NCBI RefSeq assembly: GCF_001638985.1
Contig: NW_017265153.1
Location: 617,776 to 681,775 of the forward strand
DNA: 64,000 nucleotides
From: Phycomyces blakesleeanus NRRL 1555(-)
Lineage: Eukaryota > Mucoromycota > Mucoromycetes > Mucorales > Phycomycetaceae
Reading direction: 5' to 3'
This document shows, in pieces, positions 33,577 through 45,650 of the stretch. The stretch's first letter is position 1. Each line of letters opens with the position of its first letter. A model generated the notes under the pieces. The model did not search any database. It was not told where the DNA came from and saw nothing but the letters and a program-made list of their open reading frames with translations. Both the position numbers and the translations under genes were made by a program.

Positions 33577-36461
33577 GTCCAATGTGTAATTCTTACTAAT
33601 AGAGACCGTAAGCTTAGTAGAGTTAATTACATTGATAATAGACTGATATATCTCAATAACCAAGACCAAAAAAAATCGTATAAAACATATTTTATTTTTA
33701 TTTTTATTATTTTAGATAAAAGTACTTCTTTTAAATTTCCTGAAACCGCCACACATAGTATACTTTTTTTTGAGAGAAGACAAACCTTTTCAATTCGAAA
33801 AAGAGTATGATACTGAGACACCACTATCGTCATTTGACAATAACTATCCGGATTAAAGTGAGGGGTCCAACGATGAGAATGAAGCTGACATTGTCGGTGT
33901 CATAGTATTTAAAGATACGATGGATTCAGGTATGCACCTATTGAACAAAGAAATATACATAAATCATATTACAGATAATAATGATACTTATCATAACACT
34001 TGCCTTTCTGTAGGCCTATATTTGAAAATGCATGGCATGTCTCAAGCAATTCAACTTATGGTTCTATTCGGTGTTGTCTTTTGAGTGTTTTATTTGGTTC
34101 AAGCAGGGAGGATCTACAACACTGAAATTATTTCAATACTTTCTTGTTACCTATGAGAAGGATACTGATCCACATGTCACCGTTGATGTATCGAAAATCA
34201 TGTCTGGATTCGATCTTATGGCAAAAACCGTCTTCAAGTACACCATCTGCATCAAACGTGATGTCATATACTTACCAGGGTATCATCAATCCAACTGTTC
34301 CTCCGAGAAGCACATTCCACCCCATCTATCTATGACAGTTATTCTCTGTATGCCGGTCCAGCAATTGGGAAGCCAGTCCCTCTCATGGTATTTCCTTACA
34401 GCTTACTGAGAAAATATCTCGTCACAACATTTCCACAAAGTCAAGTCAGATGAGTAAATCGTGCACTAGGGATCAAGCAAAACAATAGAAAGTACAATGA
34501 CGGACGTATACGATGATACAATTTAGACTGATATTCTCGGTGAAGCCGACGGGACCTTTGTAAATCATGCCCATTCTCTCATGTTGACATTGAATGTATA
34601 TTGGTTTAAGCTGTTTGAAGGACGGACTTATACAGGCGGTGCTTTGTACTTACTTATCAGCAATTTCCCCAAGGAAGACCAAATGAGACCAGAAAATATT
34701 ATTCGCGTTGATGTCATGCCTGGTCCAAAGGAAGTAGAGGACGACTAGATGGACGTATTTCTGGAAACATTTGTTGATGGGATGGTAGACTGTTATGGTG
34801 GTATAGTTGTGAAGACTACCAAGTTCCCTAATGGTACTACTGTCTATACTGCTATCATGTATGTCGCTTCCGAGATACCTGCTGCTAGAAATACTGCCGG
34901 ATTCCCAGAACATGGCATGTAAACACATATGGCTGCCATAAATTCAAACGATATTTCTCCGTGATTACTGCATCAAGTAAGATTAATTACTTTGGGTGTG
35001 ACAATGAAAACTGGGAATCACGGACAGAAGAGATGATTTCCATATATGACAATATGTGGTTTTGCACAGAATCAGATGTAGAAAGAGAAAATTTGGAGAA
35101 GCAGAACGGCATGCAGTTTTCAGAGTCGCATCGCTTACATGATTGTTGATATCACGCACAGTATATTTTTTTGTAACAGCAAACCGTATGGTCAGCGTTT
35201 GAAATATCTTTGTTTTTTTCCCGCTGCTATTATTGCTCGTATGCAATGCTTTGCTGATGATATTCCTGTTCCTTCTGAACATGCCGTCTTGTTCGAAAAA
35301 ATCGCATCTGGGTTCCCATATATGAAAGCTGGCGAGCGGCGATCGTGGTGTCTGGTGTATTTGCTGTTGTTGTTGAAGGAGTCTTTGCCCAAAAAGGATT
35401 TCAATAACTAGACCAACCTTGTGAAGACATGCCGAAAGTTGAGAGGCCTATCGAACACATACTTACATATAGACTACGCACGCCAACCCCTTGGTGAATT
35501 TGGGAAATAATGTCAGAGTCTTTACGAAAAAGCAGTATCACACCAAATATACACTTGTGTGAATCGACGCTTGACTTTGGTCCGGTCTATACATTTTGGA
35601 TTTATATCCTTGAGAGGTACAATGATAAGTTAAAAAAAATGAATACACACTACCCCGATGGTCTTGAGATGACATTAATGAGCGTTCTCCTGGATATGGC
35701 GTCCACCGACACTTCTCTCCGTGTGTATTCCACTAATCCTTCGCTCCATATGATAAAATCTCCCTTAGGCGTTGCGCAAGTGCTATCTGAGTCTCATCTA
35801 TTGTGCCTTTAGTGTATTGATAATGGACATCCTCCTGCTTTGCCATTCAGCCTCCCGATGTTCCAGCAAGTCGTCAACAACCCATTATATAATGTAATCG
35901 GAAGTAAGACGTTGCCACCAACTACCATGCCAATGAAGTTATAACTTTTAAATACTATGAAGTATGATCACTATCAATGACTATTCAAATTCTATGCCAA
36001 AGCTTACCAGAAGACAAATATTTTCTCTGCGCTGTGGGGAGTATCCTACATGGTGAGGATGTGCCTGTAAACATTTGCATTGAGAATGTGGAGTTCTTTA
36101 GTGGAGAGAAGAAAATGTGTAGCTCCATTGTGTGGGTTATGTTTTTTGGTAGGACAGCTGACAACATCTCTAAATTCCCTGGTCAGAATGAGTATATATT
36201 TACTCGCCATCAAGATTGGCGGAATCAAAAGTGTCAACGTTTGGTTTTTTAAAATGATTTACGACATGCCATTCTGTCAGAAATAAGCTGTTAGCTGAGT
36301 AAGGTCTGAAGTTGTGGGTGAGTGGGTTTATTAAGGAGAGTGTTGAATGCATCGTCCCAGTGCATCGTCTGCATTAATGTTTCGCGTTGACTACGCACAA
36401 CATGCAGGGTGGGATCCAAAAGCGCCCGGTTATCCCACTACCTAGAAAAGTAGCCACTTAA
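33577..36461 (+). pseudogene. Tnp2-like transposase, copy C, heavily mutated
   Basis: Homologous to copy B along its length, including the upstream segment (33,583-33,700 with 17,770-17,880), the acidic exon before an intron at 33931-34013, the main frame and the 3' flank to about 36,722. An internal deletion removes the region matching B 17,890-18,295. Many in-frame stops occur, for example at 34455, 34467, 34524, 34746, 35409, 35942 and 35978. Many of them correspond to TGG, CAA or CAG codons in copy B, so C-to-T or G-to-A change explains them. Residual motifs include VYTFW and ERYNDKLK. No function is expected. Confidence 0.75.
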
Positions 36462-37143
36462 AAAAACAACAATTTATATTATCAATATAAATAATTATAG
36501 TAAGTTTTTTTTGACTGTAAAAAGGTTTACCTTTATTTATCTCTCTCTTTTTCTTGGGGTTAACATTACTTCTTTATCAAATATTTAAAGATATTATAGT
36601 GAATTCTATGATCAACTTTTATTTAATTATTAACGAATAGTAAAAAGCATTATTTATGTTTCTTGTTTGTATTGATAATAGGAAAGACAAAATACCTGTA
36701 TGTTTAATACACGACACTCACCATTTTATCAGTTCATCACAATATATAGTTAAATATTCGTTTCTGTAATAGATAGCGGTAAAGCTATATGAAACGCCTT
36801 TATTTGGGTGCTTCTATACAATCACTAAGAAAAAGATTTAAATAAATAGTCGAAATGCTTACGCATATGCTCTGGATAGAATTATTACTGTCATAAACCC
36901 CAGCAATGATTTGGCAGAGCATAAGTTTAATGACCTTTCGAATATCTAAGACACCTAAGTTAAAGATGCTAAAAGAAAGACTTGTTGTGTCATGATCGAT
37001 ATACTATTTTTTCTTTACTTGAATACTTCACATATCATTTAATTTGTAATGTGGTTTGGGAACATATTTTGCTTTTGTTCTTTCTAAAAACCTTAACCTT
37101 TGTCTAAATATGATATATACAGTCTTCTCAATTTCTGTATTAT
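36462..37143. other. 3' flank of Tnp2 copy C and spacer before BZZ1
   Basis: The first 260 bp match the 3' end of element B. The rest is AT-rich spacer with no gene. No accessory gene remains here. Confidence 0.55.
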
Positions 37144-40100
37144 TTATTCGCTAGGACGGACATAATTTGCTGGGAAAATTCCAACCTTTTGGTTTAGTAC
37201 ACCTAAAAAGAAAGAAATAAAAGGTAAATAGACAAACAGTTATATTAGGGTCTAATATGTTGATGTTGTATATTATATTACCTTCCCACCAGCCGTTTTC
37301 TTCTTTCTTTGTGACCTCAATTCTGTCCCCTTGTCTCAAGTTCAATTCATCATCGCCAACTCCTGTAAAGTCGTAAAGAGCCACTACAACATCAATCACA
37401 TAAGTTTGATTGGTCTGATCTTCGATCGGGTCAACATCAAATGAAGGTTGATTAGATGTATGGCCTGGTATCGTGTCCAATGTCTGCTGCTCAAATGCTT
37501 CAAGATCGATATAATTTGCAGGAACAAGTCCAGTCTGTCCATTCTTTGCGACCTTTTAAAGCATAGTTAGCTTTTTTGCCACACTTTAGATACATAAATA
37601 TGTATGTGTGCGCGCATGAAGTATACATACTTTAATCCATCCAGTGTCATCTATATTAAAAATTAGACTTATTATATAATCCTACGACACGTAAAACTGA
37701 TACTTCTTGACGTAATTTTTAAATACCTTTAGATCCAACGATACTAAGAGAGTCGCCTTCAACTATACTCAGTTCATCAGGCGACTGTGAATGATAAGAA
37801 TACAGAGCACGCACTGTAGGCAGACTAGCAGGATCATTAACTTGTAGTATAGGGTTTGTATTTGATGAGATATTGGCTGGAGTGATACCCATTGAGCTAC
37901 CAAAGGACAGATTCCGGGTTTTCTCTTTCGATTGCTGTTTTCCTTGAGAGAGAAACGGCTGACTTTTTGCAAAAGACTGTTGGCGGTCTATTTTTCCACG
38001 CACAAGCGAGCAGTTTGGGGTAATTTTCATTTCGCATTTTGCATGACAGTTAAAGCCACATGCTATAAAATAAACCAAAGAAAAATGGAAAATTAAAATT
38101 GATATTAGCCACTATTTAAGAAAAGAGAAAAATAAGGACTATTGTTACAAGCCCAGGTACCTCTGCATGTAAATCCTTGTTTGGAAAGTCCCCATATAGT
38201 ATTGCTACAAAGATCACACGTTGTAGGAATTGTGAATGAACAGGGCTTAAAATCATGTCCGGTGGTTTTTAACCCTTCGTCTAAATTTTATTATTAGTAT
38301 TGGTGTGATAAATTTATTCAATGTACAGATACAAATTATAATCCTGACCTCCAATGTTCTGTACTATAACCTCTATTTCGCTTTTCACCTTAACCATTTG
38401 AGTAGTTTGGAGAGTGATATTTCGAAGAGATTCCATCAAGAGCTATCAACAATATACTCAACTTACTATTTGTGAGGTTAATTACGTATCTCTATGTAGC
38501 TTACCTCCATAGCCTTATCATATTCCAAAGATCCTTTACTCTGGATAGCGTCTACTCTATATTTAAGCTCGTCTGCCTCGGATGAATATCGCGAAAGCTC
38601 ATTAGTTATTGTGTCGAGCTGCTTCTTATCCTTAATAAGTCTGTTGTTAAGGAATATTATGTCGGATTCATTTGTAGTAAGATTGGAATCCTAATCAAGC
38701 AGAGTCGTCAGATATATATATATATATATATATATCTTTATTTCTACCTATACGCAAAACAATACAACAGCCGAAACTTACCCTGTCTACAATAGCCTCG
38801 GCAGCATTGACACCACCGTTCCAAGGAATGTAGGAAAATCTCACGTTTGCTGCAGTTTCCCCAGGATCTCCTGTCCCGATAGCACTTCTTATAAATGCAC
38901 TGGAATCAACTGCGGGATCTATCTTTTTTGCCGATGACAGGGTAATATTATGGTGATCTAAGGATGTAGACAATGCTTGCACTTCGCAATCAATGTATCT
39001 TATGAATATATCTTGCAATGCCAAAATTCGAGAATCGTTCAATTTCTCCAGATACTGTAGAAAAGTGAAATAATAAATATCAATCAGTATATTAATTGAA
39101 TTTTTTTTTTCACAAATGCTTTCCAGTTAAATTAAACTTACATCGGCCAGCTTTGGCATATCCTCTTCAAAATACTTTGCTCTTTCTGCGTTTGCTACTC
39201 CAAGAGCAAGGATATAAAGGTTCTATAAAATTATTGTATTAAACGTCAAACTAAATGTAGAGAATATTACCAAGAATAAAAACACAATACCTTGCGATTT
39301 CCACATTCTGACATGGCAATATCAAGCTGTTTTTGGTACTTTGAGAAAAATAAAATAAACGACTATATTAAAGATCAAGGGTTTCTTTTTTCTACCTTTT
39401 GCAATCTTAAATGCGCCCAACATACCTTATCTTGGTCTCCAGTACCTTTGTCTATCTTAGCCTTAATAATCTCTATTTCAGCACAAGAATCATCATAGGC
39501 TTGCTTCGCCTTATCTTTTTCAGTGTATGATTTTTCTCTATCGGATTTAAGTCTCTGATAAAAGGCAATATGCTAGCAATAGTATAATACAATAAAATTT
39601 AGACTCCGTAACCTTCTTTGTGCAAAAAGAATAGGAAAACTCTTGGCAATAGACCCCAAAAGCCTCGAACTTGCCTTCTTTCGGGCATCTTCTTTACGAG
39701 AAATAATAGCTTTTATAGACTCGATTACTTTATTGTTGATATCATCAACAAGTTGAAAGCGAGCCTTTGAAACTTGTTCTGTTTGTGCTATAAGAGTATT
39801 CCAGGTTGCAAGACAAGTGCTGTTTAAAGTTTAAATATATATAAAGGAATGAAGGAAGAAAGGGGCAGGGATGAATAGTGTCATCCTGAGTAAAGCACTT
39901 GACTGAATATCTACCTTGGTGAATCATTCCAGTCATTATCGTTTGTCGCCAAATCGTTACTACGTGATCTTGAGTTTTGCTTATACTTTTTAGCTAAGCT
40001 CTCCAGTTTCTGTGCATATTCTCGCTCAATGTGACTCCTGTCTCTGGCAAAGTTGCGCATTTGGTTTAAAGATTGAATGCCATCTCCTACATGTTCAATT

Positions 40101-40203
40101 ATTGCAGGAGCATGATTCTATTATGATTCTAATGTTATTATTTATGGCTTATGTATCTTAAGCATAAAAAGAAACATGCCTTCAAGTCAGTTCCAAACGA
40201 CAT
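37144..40203 (-). CDS. BZZ1: Bzz1-like F-BAR/C1/SH3 endocytic protein, 668 aa
   Basis: Fourteen exons (minus strand): 40203-40180, 40117-39915, 39819-39675, 39572-39426, 39338-39291, 39222-39142, 39054-38782, 38690-38505, 38442-38349, 38280-38161, 38062-37727, 37650-37631, 37552-37282 and 37202-37144. These give 2,007 nt with consistent phases. The FCH/F-BAR part (about 1-300) shows RDRSHIEREYAQKLESLAKK. The C1 zinc domain (about 408-458) has CDLC, IWGLSKQGF and NCHAKC. Two SH3 domains follow: VRALYSYHSQSPDELS...GLVPANYIDL (about 522-577) and VVALYDFTGVGDDELN...GIFPANYVRP (about 612-668). Yeast Bzz1 (633 aa) has the same order. It binds membranes at actin patches and activates Las17/WASP-driven actin assembly during endocytosis. 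The introns after exons 1 and 3 use GC donors (AAG-GCATGT and AAG-GCAAGT); GT alternatives would break the frame. Confidence 0.93.
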
Positions 40204-40668
40204 TTATTTAAATATTTCACAGAAATAAAGTATATCAAATTGCATGATCTCCTACCTTACAAATAGACCCTATTTACACATCCAATTTGATTGTGACGCG
40301 TGACTATACGAGCACAGCATTTACTCCTATGTGTTTTTAGTCTTTTACTAGCATATCTATGTGAGCTCTGCAATCTTTTCCCCTCCCCCTTTATGAATCC
40401 CTTTTTGTAAGATACGCATATATAGACGTATATGTAAGTACAAGTACAAGTATAAGAACCAGAGACCATCACTTTTATTTTAATTTGTTTTTTATATTAT
40501 ATTAAAGCATTGTCGAGAAACATTTTCTATGATATACCAAGGAAACAATATCAACCTGTCTTACTTCTAACGAGGAGCCCTGTCTGCATAAGTTGAAAAA
40601 ATGTAGGGTAAGTTACATTAAAATCAAAATTCACTTTCAGACAACGTTAAATGTGTGTAGGAAGAGAA

Positions 40669-40710
<42 letters not shown>

Positions 40711-41683
40711 AGCGCGTTGTCACATTTCTTTTGGAGTGCCTTTATTTCCTACAAAAAATGGGCAGCCGCTTTTATCTTATATAAAGAAATAGTAATAATA
40801 ATAATAATAATAATTAATAAATTAAATATTTATACAGGCATTGGTACTATACAATGATACTTACCTCTAGAGCTACAAAATAGCCGCCAAATCGTCTATT
40901 CGTATACATAAGTCAAATGTTATTGTTGTATAATGCTCAGCAGTTATCTGACTGACGCTGTGAAAAGGAGGGGGCGCGGTACTAGACATAACCGAGCTTA
41001 AGCCTACCAATTCAATGGCAAGAGCTGAAAGTGCATCTCTCGGCTTACTTACACATCGATTTTTGACAGTTACACACCGAGGATTGATACAAAAAAAGGT
41101 ACCTTTGTTGACTGTAACTTCCTTCCTTCTTGCCAGGAATCCTCAAGCTGGCTAAAAGCGAAAAGCAGAATATACACGTTTGGGAGGTCTTGCACTCATT
41201 TGTGAAGCAGACATTGGCTGCCTCCCCGTGTACTTTCTGCTTCTACTTACTACCATACTTTCTAAAGCCGTTAATTCGAGAACCGGTACCGGTCTCCCGA
41301 TAACCAATGAAGAATATCAAGGGCTTTTTAGAATACGACTTATCTGTTGAGCCAAAAAAAATGCGCGCTAATAAAAATCGAATACAATACTAATGTTGGT
41401 AACAAATTATTACTCTCTGAATGCTTCAATTTCAATCTCTCTCTCGCCGACAGAGGTGATGCCGATAACGATGTTGGATTTCTACATGTCTTTTTTGGTT
41501 GATGATTTTTGGAGAATTATAGAAATTCCGCAGCCTTCGTCGTTGTTTGCATTTATCATGAACGTTTTTGATGGTCATGTCAATAGAAGTGATTGGGGTC
41601 GACTCCATTTCTCTTATTGAATCTTCTATTAACTGGACCTTTTCCCCTTCATCTGTATACTTCTTTCGACTTTCTAAATATTC
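40204..41683. other. Spacer upstream of BZZ1
   Basis: No coding feature. It should contain the BZZ1 promoter. A CTCTCTCTCG patch occurs near 41,440 and the GA microsatellite at 40,671. Confidence 0.5.
40671..40706. repeat. (GA)n microsatellite, 36 bp
   Basis: Eighteen uninterrupted AG dinucleotides, about 470 bp upstream of the BZZ1 start codon. Similar tracts occur inside YPP1 and ARF1 introns. Confidence 0.97.
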
Positions 41684-44600
41684 TCACTGCTGAAAATACC
41701 CACAGCCAACATCAACATCACTAGCTTTTGTATTCGTAACCGATGGAAAATGCAAGAATGATTCTTGTTCTTTAGATACGTTTAAGCTGACACTGTCTTC
41801 ATTAGAACCCTTGCTTAACGCGGTGTAATAGTTGAAAAGCTTTAGATGAAATTTCATTTTTTGTAACAAAATCGGTATCGATGCTGTCATATTAACCAGG
41901 CCATTGTTAGTATCCGCATAGTTAAAGTCATCAGGATTCACAACAGTTCAGTCCTCCACCTTAGCCCCACCTTTGCCGCATTTTTCAATTGGGGTTCTGC
42001 TATCTTGAGGGACATCTTTAACATTATGGAGCTTTGATTTGAAACAAATTGCCATATGTTGGAAATAGATCTGCTGTCTTATTTTCGGCGAGTTCGTTTC
42101 TGATCTTATTAACCGTCAAATAAGATTTATATCTCGATTCTTTATATTTTTCAATCGTCTGGTATAACTGATCCTTGTCATCTGTTGCCCCCCCCCCCAT
42201 TTGATTTACATTCCTTGATTTTATTTTGGTAGTTGCTGTCTTTTAACAACTCTAGCTCTCTTTTACGGACAGATTCAAGTGTCTTGACTTCTTCTGTTAA
42301 GCTTTGAAGCTCAGGAAAAAGAACATCCTTTGTTTTTCGTCCTTCTTGTATAATGCCTGGGTTTCTTAAAATCCGTGCTTCATATAACTGTTTTGTCCCC
42401 TCTTTTACGGTGCCACGGGTTTTTATTTTCGATCCCAATAATCGTACTGTTTTTATTCCTGGTAGACATGTCATCCGATGTGCAAAAGATAGACCATACG
42501 ATTCACATGCTTTCTGAATCTCTTCCATATCAAATACTGCGTTAAATGTGGCATCTTTGTTTTGGCGCGCTTTGTATTGAGACCCTATCAGCTCATCCCT
42601 ATTATACCCTTTCTTTTCTTGCTTGTTGGTATTTGATGGTGGTTCTTCATGTTTTTCTTGATCTAGATTCTAGGTCAATAACTGATATAATGCAACTGAA
42701 TCCAGGTGTAGGGCACTCGATGACGAAAATGATGTTGAAGGACATGATTCGGGAGTAAACTTTGTATGACGTGCATATTTAAGAACGTTGTTTGCGAAGA
42801 TACAGAAATAGAGCTGATACGCAATTACGTGATAATGTTTTTTCGGAGGTAAGAACTTCTTCAAAGTATTGCAGATTAACGAGCATACTGACTGTTTAAC
42901 TGTGGATGCCTCAGGAGACTGATGTTTGATGTCTTCTAAATATACGGGCGTATAATTGATGAAAGCCAAGAGTTTGGTTATGGGCTTGAGTTTATTCAAC
43001 CCCCTTTCCGTAACATCATCATCCAAAGTCCCCTCCTCTTCCAAAAAAACTTGCTGTTCTTTCGCACTGTTCAAATCCTGAACAACGAGCTTGTGTTCCG
43101 CAGAAGCTTTCTTTCTATCATCCAACATTTGGCTTATCTTCTATAGTAAAATGAAGCATTAGTTGGAGATTTCAAGCCAGTAAAGAACTTTTCCACTTTA
43201 TATTTTAAAAATATGCCTTAAATTTGCTAGACGCTGCTTCGCACTATTTATCTTAGTGGACCACTTCTCTCCTTCTGATCCGTCGAGGTTTTCCTATCTT
43301 TGTATCAATTTTTTCAGCTTTTTATCCTCTGCACGACAAACATAACGCGCATGGGTGTTCATATCCTTCTTTCCAGGTGATTTCCTTGTTTCTGTGGTCG
43401 AGATACGCTTTGACGCTCTATTGCGGGCAATATGGTGGCGAAGTATCACTAGTATCACTTTGTCCAAAAGCTTGTTAACTATCTTTTTTTCCGTCCCACA
43501 TATTCTCAAAGTTGACCAGGTACGTTTCAAGAGCCATCGACATTGCCGACGATGATGCTTTCTCAAGACATAAGCTCTGTTTATCAAGGCCGGATTCTTT
43601 GAAAGAACAAAACAGACTATTCTGCACAGGGTGGGAGTTTAAATTTTCTTCTTTAGCACCACGGGCACCAAAAAAATAACTATGCACAACTTGCAGATGT
43701 TGGCTTGTGAAGAGACACTTGAAGTCCGTATCAAATCGTTTAGAGGCAATTAAATCCTTGTCCAATGGCTGGATGATCTGTTTTGGCCCATTAGTTGTAA
43801 CAAAAGACAGCAATTCGGCGAGGTTGAATCCAGGAACTTTCTTAATATTGATATCATTGTTGTCAAAGAAGAATTCGCTAGTCCTCAGCTCACTTATCAT
43901 CATATTCACGAGTGCCGAAAAGCAAAGGGTATAATCTGTCGAGGTAACCATCAAATCTTGTAATCTAGTACACACGAATGTCTTTACAATAGGGGGGAGA
44001 TCCGATCTGAAGAGGCTGTTTATCTGGACCGTGCACGTTCTCATTTTTTCATACGGCTGTTTATTTGTTGGAGTGGAAGAAGAGTATACTTTAGCTGTGT
44101 CTTTTACGACCGAACCTACGACAGCCTCAGCTATTTTGTCGAAGTTTTGAGATACGAACTTCTTCCATTCTTCAACATTTTTTAGCCCAGGGCGGTGCTC
44201 CATATGCGAGCGCATTAGTTTTCTGTCACACTTGGCAAGTTGTGCTGCGTTCATTATTATTGCTGCCGGTAGAGTCTTTACATTTAGGAGCTTGTTTTTC
44301 AGTTCATTTGTTTTATCTTGAGTTTTAGTTTGCTTGACAAGTTATTCTACGCGGTCTCTCATGGAAGTAAAGAAGCATTCCTCCAAGTCTTTCACCGGCC
44401 CTTCTACACGATTTCTTTTGTTGAAACTTTCTTCTGAAAAGCTTTCGGATAAGGTTCGTTTGGTATTACTTTGTAGAAAGGATGGTGGCAATGTGTTCGC
44501 TCCTTGGTAAAAAGTTTCTTACGGCGTTTTTTTCGACGCATTCGATTATTCTTTCTCAAACTTGCGAATATGACGTTTGTTTGTACTATGTATTTCAATT
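41684..44600 (-). pseudogene. Decayed gene of unknown family (about 900 codons)
   Basis: A chain of same-strand coding segments: 44598-44404, 44254-43475 (259 aa), a segment to 43294, 43128-42670 (152 aa), 42528-42178 (116 aa) and 41941-41684. The frame upstream of 44254 is open for about 45 further codons apart from one TAA. The switch near 42,188-42,198 lies in a C11 run. The composition is basic at the N-terminus (MRRKKRRKKLF), globular in the middle (FVTTNGPKQIIQPLDKD) and charged later (LTEEVKTLESVRKRELELLK). I do not recognise the family. Frame breaks make it a pseudogene as assembled, but homopolymer errors may contribute. A transposon gene is possible given the neighbourhood. Confidence 0.5.
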
Positions 44601-45650
44601 ATTATATATTTATTCACAATGTGGATTCGTTCTATATTTACACAGCTAATCTTACCAGCTCAATGTATATGTGGGCTGCTAAAATACTTTAGGGTAAAAA
44701 AAGAAAACAAATAGGTAAACATCCAAGACGTAGTGCTCACGGGGTTGACGTAATCAAAAGTTGCAATCAATTGATAAATTGCTTCTCAAGCCGAGTACTG
44801 GATGAGTATTAGATGAATATGAGCCCTATAAATGCCATTTGGCTTTTTGAAGAAGTTGTCTATTAAGGGAGTACGTGTAATAAAGGTGTCGAGTTGTGAT
44901 AATTTCAAGTTAAAAAAGGGTAAAAAAAATCAAATTTTTATATGACTCTGATTGGTAGCATTCTTCAATTGCCATTGGGATTGAGAAAAAGGGCATTTTT
45001 TATAGAAACAATGTTTCATAGAGTGCGAGATCTAGAATAACTCGCAAAAATAGGGTTTTACTTAAAGACAGGGAAGGCATTATAAGCACAATTTTATCTA
45101 AATGTACTTCCACTAATTTTTAACTATTTTAAAGGTGTGGTCAGTCATAAATTAGTCTGATTGCCCAAGTTCAAGATGAGCTCGTTTTGCCCCTTTTTTG
45201 CACTTTTAGTCTGTCCACACCAAATATTAGTGACCCTGAGTACCGTGACTTACCTTTTTATATGGGGAAGTGTTTCAATTTTTCTTTTAATTTTCTTCTG
45301 TCACGTGCTTTATTAAAATGAACTTCACTTTCTATACACTTTTTCCGGAAATTATTGGTTGCAAAAATAAAAATAAATTTGACGCACCAATAAAAATTGA
45401 TTTGGTTCAAAAGTAAAAACTGATTTGGTGCAAAGATGGAATGCACTAAATGCATCAAAAAAGATGAATTAAGCAGAGAAATATGAATAACAATAGAAAT
45501 ACAGTTTGTGCCGGACCTGCCGAATTCTTTCAGGTTCGGGAAAAATGTGCCTGCCTGTATTTTGTAGTAGATAAACTTATAGTTTCTTTTGGACGACGGT
45601 AAATGAATTTTGTTACCAAAATAACACGAAATAGTTTTTTGCACTTTATA
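44601..45650. other. Intergenic stretch
   Basis: AT-rich. An ORF on the minus strand at 45,258-45,644 has no recognisable features. It contains the promoter region of the coiled-coil gene. Confidence 0.5.

Noticed and set aside
40257..40472. 71-aa minus-strand ORF upstream of BZZ1
   Set aside because: It overlaps low-complexity repeats and does not join the BZZ1 exon phases.
41684..44600. Fanzor/TnpB-like nuclease
   Set aside because: Considered for the unknown decayed gene, but I could not identify the RuvC-type catalytic motifs or the zinc-finger CxxC pair that would support it.
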